NCBI RefSeq assembly: GCF_036687315.1
Contig: NZ_CP144683.1
Span: 1,930,001-1,994,000, forward strand
Length of the DNA stretch: 64,000 bases
Direction of reading: 5' to 3'
Origin: Sphingopyxis sp. TUF1
GTDB taxonomy: Bacteria > Pseudomonadota > Alphaproteobacteria > Sphingomonadales > Sphingomonadaceae
Below the pieces are notes generated by a model. That model saw only the letters and a program-made list of their open reading frames with translations, had not been told where the DNA came from and made no database searches. Each line of letters begins with the position of its first letter. Positions within the stretch are counted from its first letter, which is position 1. The position numbers were made by a program, and so were the translations under genes. Positions 56,041 through 64,000 of the stretch are shown here, in pieces.

Positions 56041-56173
56041 CTTGACCCTTTCCTGCGAAGCGCGCCGCCCGGTCGCGCGGGTAAATTGCTTCATCCGCCG
56101 AACCATTTTCGGCTATCGCTGATCGACGACAGGTCCCTCAGCGGCCTTGAAACGCCGACCGGATGGAGAATCG

Positions 56174-56734
56174 ATGCCGCGCCCCAAGACCATTTCCGAT
56201 GCCGAGGTTATCGAGGCGGCGCTGGCGATGCTGGCGGAAAAGGGGCCGTCGTTCACGATCACCGACATCGCCGACCGCGTGAAGCTGTCGCGCGCGACGC
56301 TGATCCAGCGGTTCGGCGATCGCCAGGCGATATTGCTGCGCATGGCCGATTTTCAGGTCGAGCAAACCCGGCTGTGGCTTGACGGGATGCCGTCCGAGTC
56401 CGGCCCCGCGGCTTTTCGCGCGTTCGTCGAAACCATCGTCAACAGCATGGGCGAAGGGGCCGGGTTTTCGGCCCATGTCGCGATCGCGGCGCTCGAGGCG
56501 CGCGATCCGGCGCTGCGCGCGCGCGCCGCCGAACGCTATCGGCTGGTCCAGCAGGCGATTGCGGAGCGCGCCGCTTTCCACAGCGACCCCGTGGGTTTTG
56601 CCGGGCATATTCATGCCATCATCGCCGGGGCGACGATGCAGTGGGTGGCCGATCCCGCACAGTCGGGGCTGGCCGATTTCATCCTTGCGCGCCTGCGCTG
56701 GGCGATTGCCGAAATGGCGCCGGAAAAGCCTTGA
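56174..56734 (+). CDS. TetR-family regulator
   Basis: The 186-residue protein has a TetR HTH near residues 8-55 (ISDAEVIEAALAMLAEKG, FTITDIADRVKLSRATLIQR). It is followed within 4 bp by a perfect 52-bp palindrome and then by an alpha/beta-hydrolase gene on the same strand. GGAG lies five bases before ATG 56174; the upstream 27-bp extension of the frame is unlikely. The palindrome is a likely binding site for this protein or its transcript's terminator. Confidence 0.88.
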   Translation: MPRPKTISDAEVIEAALAMLAEKGPSFTITDIADRVKLSRATLIQRFGDRQAILLRMADFQVEQTRLWLDGMPSESGPAAFRAFVETIVNSMGEGAGFSAHVAIAALEARDPALRARAAERYRLVQQAIAERAAFHSDPVGFAGHIHAIIAGATMQWVADPAQSGLADFILARLRWAIAEMAPEKP

Positions 56735-56737
56735 ACG

Positions 56738-56789
56738 CCACTCCCGACTCAATATAACCTACGCGTAGGTTATATTGAGTCGGGAGTGG
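56738..56789. promoter_or_regulatory. Perfect 52-bp palindrome between TetR and hydrolase genes
   Basis: The sequence is symmetric about 56763.5, core TATAACCTACGCGTAGGTTA, with outer arms CCACTCCCG and CGGGAGTGG, and no mismatch. It starts 4 bp after the TetR stop and covers the TTG at 56775 that opens the hydrolase frame. It could be a large operator, a cruciform site or a bidirectional stem. Confidence 0.85.
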
Positions 56790-56798
56790 GTCGCGGCA

Positions 56799-57659
56799 AT
56801 GATACGCAGGAACAACGGGCAGGTCGTCCATCGGGACATGATATTGGCGACCGAGGAGTTCGGCGAAGCCGATGACCCGGCGATTGTCCTGATCATGGGC
56901 GCGACCGCCTCGATGATCGGGTGGCCCGATGGCCTGTGCATCGATCTGGCGCGTCATGGATTTCGCGTCGTCCGCTTCGACCATCGCGATACCGGCCGGT
57001 CGACCACGGTCCCGCCCGGCGAGGCTGATTATGCGGTCGAGGATATGGCGGCCGACGTCGTGGCGATATTGGATGGCCTGGGCCTGGGTCACGCGCACCT
57101 CGTCGGCATGTCGCTGGGCGGCTATATCGGCCAGATGATCGCGGTCGATCACCCGGCGCGCGTCGCAACGCTGACGCTGATCGCGTCCGAGCCGCTGGGG
57201 TGGGATGGCGACCCGCTGCCGCATATCGCGCCCGAATTCATGACGCATTTTGCCGCGCTGGAGACGCTCGACTGGACCGACGCAGCGGCGGTCGAGGATT
57301 TTCTGGTCGGCATCGACGCGCTCAGCTGCGGGCCGGGGCATCGTTTCGACGCCGCCGCATCGCACGCGCAGGCGCGCCGGGCCCTGTCGCGGACCGCCAG
57401 CCCCGCCAGCATGTTCAACCATGCGACGGTGGAGGCGCGACAGGAATGGGCGGGGGCATATCGCCGGATCGCACAGCCGACGCTTGTCATCCACGGACAG
57501 GATGACCCGGTGCTGCCCATCGAAAATGGCCGCGCGCTGGCGGCGGGCATAGCCGATGCGCACATCGCCGAGCTGGCAGGGGTCGGCCATGAACTTCCGG
57601 CGGCGCATATCCCGAAGATCGCCGCGCTGATCGCGCGCCATGCCAAGGGCGAGGGCTGA
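56799..57659 (+). CDS. Alpha/beta hydrolase
   Basis: The 286-residue protein has the nucleophile elbow GMSLGG at about residue 113, the oxyanion region IMGATASMIGW and FDHRDTGRS. The acid lies in VIHGQDDPVLP, and the catalytic His is in GVGHELP. It resembles haloperoxidase/proline-iminopeptidase-like hydrolases. Length is normal. An earlier TTG at 56775 lies inside the palindrome and was rejected; M at 56838 is also possible. It probably forms a unit with the TetR gene upstream. Confidence 0.87.
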   Translation: MIRRNNGQVVHRDMILATEEFGEADDPAIVLIMGATASMIGWPDGLCIDLARHGFRVVRFDHRDTGRSTTVPPGEADYAVEDMAADVVAILDGLGLGHAHLVGMSLGGYIGQMIAVDHPARVATLTLIASEPLGWDGDPLPHIAPEFMTHFAALETLDWTDAAAVEDFLVGIDALSCGPGHRFDAAASHAQARRALSRTASPASMFNHATVEARQEWAGAYRRIAQPTLVIHGQDDPVLPIENGRALAAGIADAHIAELAGVGHELPAAHIPKIAALIARHAKGEG

Positions 57660-57680
57660 ACAGGCCATCGGCGATGTAAA

Positions 57681-59291
57681 TCAGGGATCGGCCGTATCCC
57701 GGCGGGCGGTGCCGGCACCCAGAGCGACCGTGCGGTCGATCCCGATCGCATCGAGAAACATGCCGTCGTGGCTAACGACGAGCAGCGCGCCGTCATAGGC
57801 GGCGAGCCCGCTTTCGATCGCGGCGAGCGAATCGATGTCGAGGTGGTTGCCCGGCTCGTCGAGGATCAGCAGTTGCGGTGGCTGCGGCGCGCCGAGGACG
57901 CAGGCGAGCCCGGCGCGGAGCAGCTGGCCGCCGCTGAGCGTGCCGGCGATGCGATCGGCGGCGTCGGCGCGAAAGCCGAAGCGCGCGAGTGCGGCGCGGC
58001 ATTGATTGTTCGTCGTGCCCGGATTGCGCGCGAGTAAATTGGCGGCGATCGAGCGCGCGGGGTCGAGGAGGTTGACGCGCTGGTCGAGCAGCGCGAGCGG
58101 GACGCCGACGCGGACTTGTCCCGACCATGGTGCGAGCGTCCCGGCGACGAGCGCGAGCAGGGTGGATTTTCCTGAACCGTTGGGGCCGGTTATCGCGATC
58201 CGTTCGGGGCCGGTGACGGTGAGCGAGAGATTGTCGATCACCGGGGGCGCGGCGCCATAACCCGCGGTGACGCGATCGAGCACGAGCACGGTGCGCGACA
58301 TGGGCAGACCCGTCGATGGCAGGCCGGCCGACAACGGATCGGCGGTCTCAACGCGTGCGCGGGCAGCGGCGAGTTCGGCTGCGGCGTCGGCGCGCTGGCG
58401 ATCGGCGAGGCGACGGGCCGCGGCGCGCGTTTCTTCCGCGCGGCGTTTGAGAGCGCCCGTGAGGATTCGCGGCAGGTCGCCGCGCGCACCCTTGGCGCGC
58501 CCGCGTTTGTCGCGACGATCCTGTTTTTCATGCGCGGTCTGCGCTTGTTGCCGTGCGGAGTCGATACGCTTTTCGGCGTTCGCGAGATCGGCTTCGGCCG
58601 CCGCTTGCTCGACCGCCTTGCGCGCACGATATGCGCTCCAGCCGCCGCCATAGCGTGCCGCGCCGGTGGCGGAGAGTTTGACGATCGCGTCCATTTCCTC
58701 GAGCAGTTCGCGGTCGTGGCTGACGACGATCGCGCCGCCGCGCCAGCCGCGGAGGAGCCGGCGCACGATCGCGCGCCCTTCGCGGTCGAGGTTGTTGGTG
58801 GGCTCGTCGAGGAGGAGAAAGTCGGGCGCGGCGAACATCGTGCCCGCGAGCGCAGCGCGCGTGCGCTGGCCGCCCGAGAGGTGCGCGAGCGGGGCGTCGG
58901 CGGGTACGGCTAGGCCGATCGCGGCAAGGGCGGCGTCGAGCCGGGCTTCGAGCGTCCAGTCGGCGCGCGCGAGTTCGTCGGCGGTCGCGGTGCCCGCCTC
59001 GGCCTTGCGCAGCAGCGCGAGTCCGTCGGTGGCGCCGAAAAGGTCGGCGATGGTTGCGGCGGCGTCGACCTGTACCGTCTGGCGCAGCATCGCGACGCGG
59101 CCGTCGATGGCGATATGGCCGCCGGCGGGGGCAAGCTCGCCGGTCAGGAGGCGCAGCAGCGTCGATTTGCCGACACCGTTGCGCCCGACGATGCCGGTGC
59201 GTTCGGGCTGGAACTGAATGTCTAGGTTCGAGAGGACGGCGCGGCCGTCAGGCGTGGACCAGCTGAGGTCGGCAAGGGTGATCGAAGGCAT
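57681..59291 (-). CDS. ABC-F family ATPase (second copy)
   Basis: The 536-residue two-ABC protein has Walker A GRNGVGKST, LSGGQRTRAAL, LLLDEPTNNLD, then GPNGSGKST, LSGGQLLRAGLA and LLILDEPGNHLD. It lacks membrane helices. It differs from the 6557 gene in length and in having a Lys/Arg/Ala-rich linker (HEKQDRRDKRGRAKGARGD). It lies downstream of DHA2/HlyD efflux genes on the same strand, a context consistent with antibiotic resistance, though not proof. A possible 33-residue overlapping leader ORF precedes it. Confidence 0.9.
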   Translation of the reverse strand: MPSITLADLSWSTPDGRAVLSNLDIQFQPERTGIVGRNGVGKSTLLRLLTGELAPAGGHIAIDGRVAMLRQTVQVDAAATIADLFGATDGLALLRKAEAGTATADELARADWTLEARLDAALAAIGLAVPADAPLAHLSGGQRTRAALAGTMFAAPDFLLLDEPTNNLDREGRAIVRRLLRGWRGGAIVVSHDRELLEEMDAIVKLSATGAARYGGGWSAYRARKAVEQAAAEADLANAEKRIDSARQQAQTAHEKQDRRDKRGRAKGARGDLPRILTGALKRRAEETRAAARRLADRQRADAAAELAAARARVETADPLSAGLPSTGLPMSRTVLVLDRVTAGYGAAPPVIDNLSLTVTGPERIAITGPNGSGKSTLLALVAGTLAPWSGQVRVGVPLALLDQRVNLLDPARSIAANLLARNPGTTNNQCRAALARFGFRADAADRIAGTLSGGQLLRAGLACVLGAPQPPQLLILDEPGNHLDIDSLAAIESGLAAYDGALLVVSHDGMFLDAIGIDRTVALGAGTARRDTADP

Positions 59292-59349
59292 GGACAAGGG
59301 CTTTCCTGGCGGCAAGGCGGGGCGGCGTTGCGGTCAGGTTGCGATCCAT
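59248..59349 (-). CDS. Possible leader ORF overlapping the ABC-F start
   Basis: A 33-codon frame begins MDRNLTATPPRLAARKALVH and ends 44 bp inside the ABC-F gene in another phase. GGAG lies eight bases before its ATG. Resistance-type ABC-F genes are sometimes controlled by ribosome stalling on such leaders. Translation is not shown; the frame may be accidental. Confidence 0.35.
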   Translation of the reverse strand: MDRNLTATPPRLAARKALVHAFDHPCRPQLVHA

Positions 59350-59417
59350 GGCGGGGACTCCGTTGCGGTTGAGGGGCGCTTTTTTAGGATGATTGGCGGC
59401 GCGATGCAAATGGGCTG

Positions 59418-61007
59418 CTAATGCCCCATGTCGGCGGCCGATGCCCTGGGCGCGCCGGCTTTGGGCGGGCGGAGCAGGAGGACGAGGGGGACCGAAAGCG
59501 CCGTCACCCACATCATCGCCCAGAAATCGTCGATATAGGCGACCATCGCCGCCTGCCGGTTGATCTCCGCATCGAGCATCGCCAGCGCACTGTCGCCGAC
59601 GATACCGAAGCGGTCGGCGGTCGAGGGGTCGAGGAGCGCGACCGAGCTGTTGGTGACATGCGCGGCAATATCCTGATGGCTCGTCTGGATATTCGCGCCG
59701 AGCAGGGTCGTGACGACCGAGATGCCGACCGAGGCACCGAGGCTGCGCAGCAGGTTGAGCAGGCTCGACCCGTCGGTGCGGTGCTGCGGTGCGATCGTCG
59801 CGAAGGCCATGGTGTTCAGCGGAATGAAGATCAGCCCCATGCCGAGCCCCTGCACCAGCCCGCTGATAATCACCGGCTGCATCCCCATGGCGAGCGACCA
59901 GTGGCTCATCTGCCACAGCGAGAAGGCGGCGATGGCGAGGCCGGTGCCGACGAGCCAGCGCGCGTCGACCTTGCCCAGCAATTGCCCCGCGACCCACATG
60001 CTCGCGAGGATGCCGATGCCGCGCACCGCGAGCACCAGCCCGGTGTCGATCACCGGCCAGCCAAACAGATTTTGCAGCATCGGCGGCAACAGCGCCATCG
60101 ACGCAAACATGACGATGCCGATGACGATCATGAAGCCCATCGCGGTGACGAGGTTGCGGTCGGCGAGCATTGCGCGGCTGAACAAGGGCGCGCGCGCGGT
60201 GAACAGATGGACGAAGAAGATCCACAGGCACGCGACCGCGACGCCGAGTTCGATCCAGATCTCGATGCTGTCGAACCAGTCGAGATGCGCGCCGCGGTCG
60301 AGCATCAGTTGCAGCGCGGCGAGCCCCAATGCGAGCATCGAAAAGCCGAAGAGGTCGAACTTGCGGCGTGTCCGGCGCATCGCGGGAAGCAGCGCCCACA
60401 TCAGCGCGAGGGTGACGAGCCCGACGGGCAGGTTGACGTAGAAAACCCAGCGCCAGTTCGCCTGTTCGGTCAGCCAGCCGCCGAGCACGGGGCCGAGAAT
60501 GGGGCCGATCATGATCCCCATGCCCCAGATCGACATTGCGCGCGCATGGCGCTCGGGCGGGTTGATGTCGAGCATCACCGACTGCGACAGCGGGCCGATG
60601 AATGCAGCGAAAACGCCCTGGAGGAAGCGGAAGGCGATCATCTGTTCGAGCGATTGCGCCGCGCCGCACGCCATCGACGCGACGATGAAGCCGGTGACAG
60701 CGGCGAGGAAGAGCTCGCGCCGCCCGATGCGGTCGGCGAGCCAGCCGGTGATCGGCATCGCGATCGCGCTGGCGAGGATATAGCTGGTGAGCACCCACGT
60801 CACCGTCTCGCTCGTCGCGCCGAGCGCCGACTGCATATGCGGGATCGCGACGTTGGCGATCGTCGTGTCGAGGATCTGCATGATCGACGCGCCCATGACG
60901 GCGACGGTGAGCAGCCCGCGGTAGCGGATGCGTTGGTGGAGCGGGATGCTGTCGTCGGCGGGGAGCGCGGCGGCGGCGGGACGGCGGGGGAGGGAGCGGG
61001 AGGCCAT
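59418..61007 (-). CDS. DHA2-family (EmrB-like) drug antiporter
   Basis: The 529-residue, 14-helix permease has the DHA2 segments IMQILDTTIANVAIPHMQSA, WVLTSYILASAIAMPITGWL and GPILGPVLGGWLTEQANW. It is the membrane pump paired with the HlyD adaptor encoded upstream. It is paralogous to the 4798 permease but belongs to a MarR-linked module without its own outer-membrane channel. A large inverted repeat separates it from the adaptor gene, and its stop lies about 70 bp before the leader of the ABC-F gene. Confidence 0.93.
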   Translation of the reverse strand: MASRSLPRRPAAAALPADDSIPLHQRIRYRGLLTVAVMGASIMQILDTTIANVAIPHMQSALGATSETVTWVLTSYILASAIAMPITGWLADRIGRRELFLAAVTGFIVASMACGAAQSLEQMIAFRFLQGVFAAFIGPLSQSVMLDINPPERHARAMSIWGMGIMIGPILGPVLGGWLTEQANWRWVFYVNLPVGLVTLALMWALLPAMRRTRRKFDLFGFSMLALGLAALQLMLDRGAHLDWFDSIEIWIELGVAVACLWIFFVHLFTARAPLFSRAMLADRNLVTAMGFMIVIGIVMFASMALLPPMLQNLFGWPVIDTGLVLAVRGIGILASMWVAGQLLGKVDARWLVGTGLAIAAFSLWQMSHWSLAMGMQPVIISGLVQGLGMGLIFIPLNTMAFATIAPQHRTDGSSLLNLLRSLGASVGISVVTTLLGANIQTSHQDIAAHVTNSSVALLDPSTADRFGIVGDSALAMLDAEINRQAAMVAYIDDFWAMMWVTALSVPLVLLLRPPKAGAPRASAADMGH

Positions 61008-61020
61008 GGCTAGACAGGAT

Positions 61021-61153
61021 CCTCCCTGCCGCGCAGCGGTGGGGAGGGGGACCGCCGCCGCAGGCGGTGGTGGAGGGGCGGCAACGTCCGCGCAAAAGCC
61101 CCTCCGTCAGCGCTTCGCGCTGCCACCTCCCCATCGCTTCGCGACAGGGAGGA
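61021..61153. repeat. Large inverted repeat, CCTCCC...GGGAGG family, copy 5
   Basis: It begins CCTCCCTGCCGCGCAGCGGT and ends CGACAGGGAGGAT, with inner blocks CCCCTCCGTCAGCGCTTCGC and GCTGCCACCTCCCCATCGCT. It lies between the HlyD and DHA2 genes of the second efflux module, as a different repeat does in the first module. Confidence 0.9.
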
Positions 61154-61184
61154 TCGATCGGTGTTGGACGAGACGCGCACCCCG

Positions 61185-62279
61185 CTACTTCGTAAACACC
61201 GTCACGTCCGCCGACAGCCCGGCGATCATGTCGCGCGCGGGTTTTTCGTCGAAGGCGATGCGCACGGGGACGCGCTGCGTCACCTTGACCCAGTTGCCGG
61301 TGGCGTTCTGTGCCGGAAGCACCGAAAATTCGCTGCCGGTGCCCGCGCCGATCGTCAGCACATGACCGCGGACCTTGAGCCGCGGATAGGCGTCGAAGCG
61401 GATTTCGGCGCGCTGGCCGACGCGCATGTCGGCAAGGTCGGTTTCCTTGAAATTCGCCTCGACCCACGGATGCCCGGTGTCGACAAGCGTCAGCGCGGGC
61501 AGTCCCGCAACCATCGTCTGCCCGACCTGCAGCCGGTCGGCTTGGGCGACGCGGCCCGCGCCGGGCGCGCGGACGGTGGTGCGCGCGAGATTGACCTCGG
61601 CCTGCGAGCGCTGGACGCGCGCGGCCTGCACCTCCGGATTGACCCCGCTCGACGGACCCGCGGCGAGTTTGGTGCGCGCTTCCACTGCAGCCGCTTCGGC
61701 CTGACGGACGCGCTCGCGCGCCTGCGCAAGCGCGTGGCGCGACGCATCATAAGCGGCGCGCGTCGTGAAGCCCTTTTCCATCAGCGCTGCCTGCCGGTCG
61801 AAATTGACCTGCGCGAACTTCACATCCTCGCGCGCCGCGGCGATGTCGACACTGGAGGTATTGGCGCTGGCCGACAGATTGCCGACCTCGACCTCGGCGG
61901 CGTCGATCGCGGCGGTCGCTTGCGCGACGCTGAGCGCATAGGGTTCGCTGTCGATACGGAACAGCAGCTGGCCCTTGGCGACTTGCTGCCCATCGCGCAC
62001 GGCAACCTCGGTGATGCGCCCGCCGACTTCGGCGGCCACCGAGACCTTGTCCATCTGGACATAGGCATTGTCGGTCGAGACCGACCCGCCGCTCAGCAGC
62101 CACCAGCCCGCGCCGCCCGCGACGAGGAGCGCGGGCAGGCCGAACATGAGGAGGCGCGTGCGCCAGCCGGGCTTTGCCGCGGCTTCGGCAGCGGGGGGCG
62201 GCACGGGGTCGGCTTTGGGCACGGCTTTCGGTGGCGCGGCGGCTTCGGCGTCGGCGCGGGTGGGGGCGATCTGGTCCAT
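61185..62279 (-). CDS. HlyD/EmrA-family efflux adaptor (second copy)
   Basis: The 364-residue protein has one N-terminal membrane helix (LLMFGLPALLVAGGAGWWLL) after an Ala/Pro-rich cytoplasmic tail. It has lipoyl halves at STDNAYVQMDKVSVAAEVGG and RTTVRAPGAGRVAQADRLQV, with a coiled coil between, and ends with FSVLPAQNATGNWVKVTQRV. It shares one base with the MarR stop (TGATG), so MarR, adaptor and DHA2 form one transcript. Confidence 0.93.
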   Translation of the reverse strand: MDQIAPTRADAEAAAPPKAVPKADPVPPPAAEAAAKPGWRTRLLMFGLPALLVAGGAGWWLLSGGSVSTDNAYVQMDKVSVAAEVGGRITEVAVRDGQQVAKGQLLFRIDSEPYALSVAQATAAIDAAEVEVGNLSASANTSSVDIAAAREDVKFAQVNFDRQAALMEKGFTTRAAYDASRHALAQARERVRQAEAAAVEARTKLAAGPSSGVNPEVQAARVQRSQAEVNLARTTVRAPGAGRVAQADRLQVGQTMVAGLPALTLVDTGHPWVEANFKETDLADMRVGQRAEIRFDAYPRLKVRGHVLTIGAGTGSEFSVLPAQNATGNWVKVTQRVPVRIAFDEKPARDMIAGLSADVTVFTK

Positions 62280-62725
62280 CAGGCGGGTTCCGCTTCTTTC
62301 GCGCAGACGCGGCGCGACAGGTTGGCGCGCACGCGCTCGACCAGGCCGAGGAGCCGGTCGCGTTCATCCGCGCTCAGCCCTTCGAGCGCCTCGTCGTTCA
62401 GTGCCTCGACGGCGGGGCGGATGCCGCCGAGCAACTCGGCGGCGCGCGCGGTCAGGTAAAGCTGCCACGCGCGGCGGTCGGCGGGGTCGGCGCGGCGCTC
62501 GACCAGCTCCGCCTCGACCAGCCGGTCGACCATGCGCGACAGGGTGATCGGTTCGACCTCGATCAGATCGGCGAGCGGGCCCTGCCGGATGCCCTCGTGC
62601 CGTTTGAGGTAGGTGATGAGCCGCCATTGCAGCGCGGTGATGCCGCTGTCCCGCGCGCGTGCGTTGAAGGCGCGGCGATAGAGCCGCGCGGTATCGTTGA
62701 GGATAAAGCCGATCGTTTCCGTCAT
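62279..62725 (-). CDS. MarR-family regulator of the second efflux module
   Basis: The 148-residue protein has a MarR winged helix: LQWRLITYLKRHEGIRQGPL, LADLIEVEPITLSRMVDRLV, and the wing RRADPADRRAWQLYLT with the conserved DxR. Its N-terminal MTETIGFILNDTARLYRRAF is the dimer helix. The ATG at 62725 excludes an upstream hydrophobic extension. A near-perfect 24-bp palindrome lies 9 bp before the start, so autoregulation and control of the pump are likely. Confidence 0.92.
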   Translation of the reverse strand: MTETIGFILNDTARLYRRAFNARARDSGITALQWRLITYLKRHEGIRQGPLADLIEVEPITLSRMVDRLVEAELVERRADPADRRAWQLYLTARAAELLGGIRPAVEALNDEALEGLSADERDRLLGLVERVRANLSRRVCAKEAEPA

Positions 62726-62733
62726 GGCATAAA

Positions 62734-62757
62734 ATATAATAGCAATTGCTACTATAT
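62734..62757. promoter_or_regulatory. 24-bp MarR-type palindromic operator
   Basis: The core TAGCAATTGCTA is perfect, and 11 of 12 pairs match across ATATAATAGC...CTATAT. It lies immediately upstream of the MarR gene in an AT-rich promoter region between it and the divergent isomerase gene. MarR operators are typically 16-24 bp symmetric sites in this position. Confidence 0.8.
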
Positions 62758-62851
62758 TCAACCACCGTGCGGGATTGGCAAACATCTCGAATATGGTGTA
62801 AATTTTCTTTACAATGCTTGCATGACGTCATTTTTTTGGCAGGATGCGCCG

Positions 62852-63500
62852 ATGACTCTGACCGCCGACCTTTTCTGGTCTTTTCGCTCGCCGTACAGCT
62901 ATCTTGCCATCGGCCGCTATCGCGCGCTCGCCGCGAGCCACGACGTGACGATCAAGCTGCGCCCCGTCTATCCGCTCGCGATCCGCCAGCCCGATTTTTT
63001 TCGAGCGCAACCATCCCAATTGGCTGAGCTATACGATGCGCGACATGATCCGCGTCGCGCAGTTCCACGGCATTCCGTTCGGCCCGCCGCGCCCCGACCC
63101 GATCGTCCAGAATGTGACGACGCGCGCAATCGCCGCCGAGCAGCCCTATATCTATCGCCTTACCCGGATGGGACAGGCGGCGGCGCGGCGCGGCAAGGGG
63201 CTGGGCTTTGCGCATGAGGTCGGCCAGCTGATCTGGGGCGGCGCGGTCGACTGGCATCTCGGCGACCATCTCGCCGGCGCGGCGCGGCGCGCGGGGCTGA
63301 GCCTTGCCGAACTCGACGTCGAGGCGGTCGACGATGCTGCCGCGCTCGACAATGAGATCGCGGGCAACCAGGTCGCGCTGGAGATCGCAGGCCATTGGGG
63401 GGTGCCGACCCTGGTGTTCGAGGGCGAACCCTTTTTCGGGCAGGACCGGATCGAGATGGCGAAGTGGCGGATGGAGCAGAAGGGGCTGCGGGTGCGGTAG
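62852..63500 (+). pseudogene. 2-hydroxychromene-2-carboxylate isomerase-like gene, frameshifted
   Basis: The first part reads DLFWSFRSPYSYLAIGRYR and ends QPDFF. The family sequence continues in another phase as ERNHPNWLSYTMRDMIRVAQ, IPFGPPRPDPIVQN and HWGVPTLVFEGEPFFGQDRI. The phases join at a run of seven T at 62995-63001; six T would give one continuous 215-residue protein. It may be a sequencing error, a recent mutation or slippage. AGGA precedes ATG 62852. It is divergent from MarR. Confidence 0.85.
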
Positions 63501-63637
63501 GGCTGGGCGCGATCCTTATCCTTCTCGGCTTGGCGTTGATGAGGGATTTTTGGGCGGGCAGCGGCTGGTCCATGTTGGGTTTGCTTAGGCGCAAATAACG
63601 CTCTATTGTCGCTTAATAGCTTGAAAGTGCGTTCTTT

Positions 63638-64000
63638 ATGATCATCGCAGCCGCACAGTTCCAGAGCCAGGCGGGCAAGGTAGCGCTCAATGTGCGCAGG
63701 CATGTCCAGTTCGCTGAAGAGGCGAAACGTCGGGGCGCGGGCCTTCTTGTCTTCCCGGAGTTATCGCTTTCAGGATATGAGCCGGACTTAGCCGAAGCCT
63801 TGCAGACCGATGCCGACGATGAGCATTTTGAGCCGCTGAGATTGTGCGCGCAAGAGCTGGCGTTGACTGTCTGCGCTGGAATGCCGTTGAAGACCGACGG
63901 CAAGCCCGAGATCGGCATGATCATTTGGCACGCAGATGGACGGGTCGAAACCTATTCAAAACAGATTCTACACGAGGATGAGCTGCCCTTTTTCTCGGGC
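63638..64000 (+). CDS. Nitrilase/carbon-nitrogen hydrolase family protein, 5' part
   Basis: The first 121 codons are in the window; the rest continues beyond it. MIIAAAQFQSQAGKV is the family start. The catalytic Glu is in LVFPELSLSGYEPD and the catalytic Lys in VETYSKQILHEDE. The Cys region lies outside the window. It should hydrolyse a nitrile, amide or carbamoyl group. The N-terminal sequence is less GC-rich than neighbours. Confidence 0.87.
   Translation, partial: MIIAAAQFQSQAGKVALNVRRHVQFAEEAKRRGAGLLVFPELSLSGYEPDLAEALQTDADDEHFEPLRLCAQELALTVCAGMPLKTDGKPEIGMIIWHADGRVETYSKQILHEDELPFFSG

Noticed and set aside
59421..61013. 530-codon plus-strand open frame
   Set aside because: Antisense to the second DHA2 permease; charged low-complexity translation.
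63502..63598. Short hydrophobic frame reading LGAILILLGLALM in the gap after the isomerase
   Set aside because: No start codon with ribosome-binding site in phase and no family; perhaps coincidental.

Overview
The window is a GC-rich chromosomal segment that looks like a sphingomonad (order Sphingomonadales, Sphingopyxis/Sphingomonas-like). The indications are a 23S-5S-tRNA-fMet rrn tail, a TonB receptor paired with a beta-propeller phytase, a CrtB/CrtI/CrtY carotenoid cluster, HWE-type kinase signalling, and many GC-rich palindromic repeats between genes. This assignment is inferred from gene content; no database search was possible.

Layout. 1-1.3 kb: end of an rRNA operon. 1.4-6.3 kb: TetR gene divergent from a tripartite efflux operon (outer-membrane lipoprotein, HlyD adaptor, DHA2 permease). 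6.5-14.5 kb: ABC-F ATPase, hppD plus a VOC gene behind a 14-bp palindrome, FAD oxidoreductase, exported hydrolase, purH. 14.7-19.1 kb: DUF5694 protein, then a divergent phytase/TonB-receptor pair sharing an array of Pho-box-like repeats. 19.3-24.7 kb: heparinase-like gene with rpe, then LOG-crtB-pnuC-NadR-like. 24.8-28.7 kb: crtY-crtI, a di-iron hydroxylase and a DUF2141 protein. 29-35 kb: acyl-CoA catabolism genes (two acyl-CoA synthetases, HCCA-isomerase-like protein, crotonase) and an unusual OmpR-like regulator. 35-38.7 kb: tightly overlapping genes nuclease/crcB/rluA/paiB-like/small membrane protein/ATP12. 39-44.2 kb: winged-helix protein, corA, tRNA-Val, acnA.

44.3-54.1 kb is the most accessory-looking part. 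It holds an AT-richer two-gene module (a DUF262 GmrS-like protein whose C-terminal HNH-type domain appears to have lost its catalytic motif, overlapping a PIN-like nuclease gene), a ParDE-type toxin-antitoxin pair, a short orphan Flp pilin gene, an HTH protein, a LacI regulator, a CHASE/HWE kinase, a GST and two unrecognised proteins. The DUF262/PIN pair is the best candidate here for an undescribed, probably defensive, system.

54.4-64 kb: two TetR-regulated units (one followed by a perfect 52-bp palindrome), a second ABC-F gene with a possible overlapping leader ORF, a second DHA2/HlyD efflux pair with a MarR gene and its palindromic operator, a 2-hydroxychromene-2-carboxylate isomerase gene frameshifted in a T7 run, and the start of a nitrilase-superfamily gene. 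The two efflux modules resemble each other but carry different regulators. At least five families of inverted repeats occupy most of the larger intergenic gaps.
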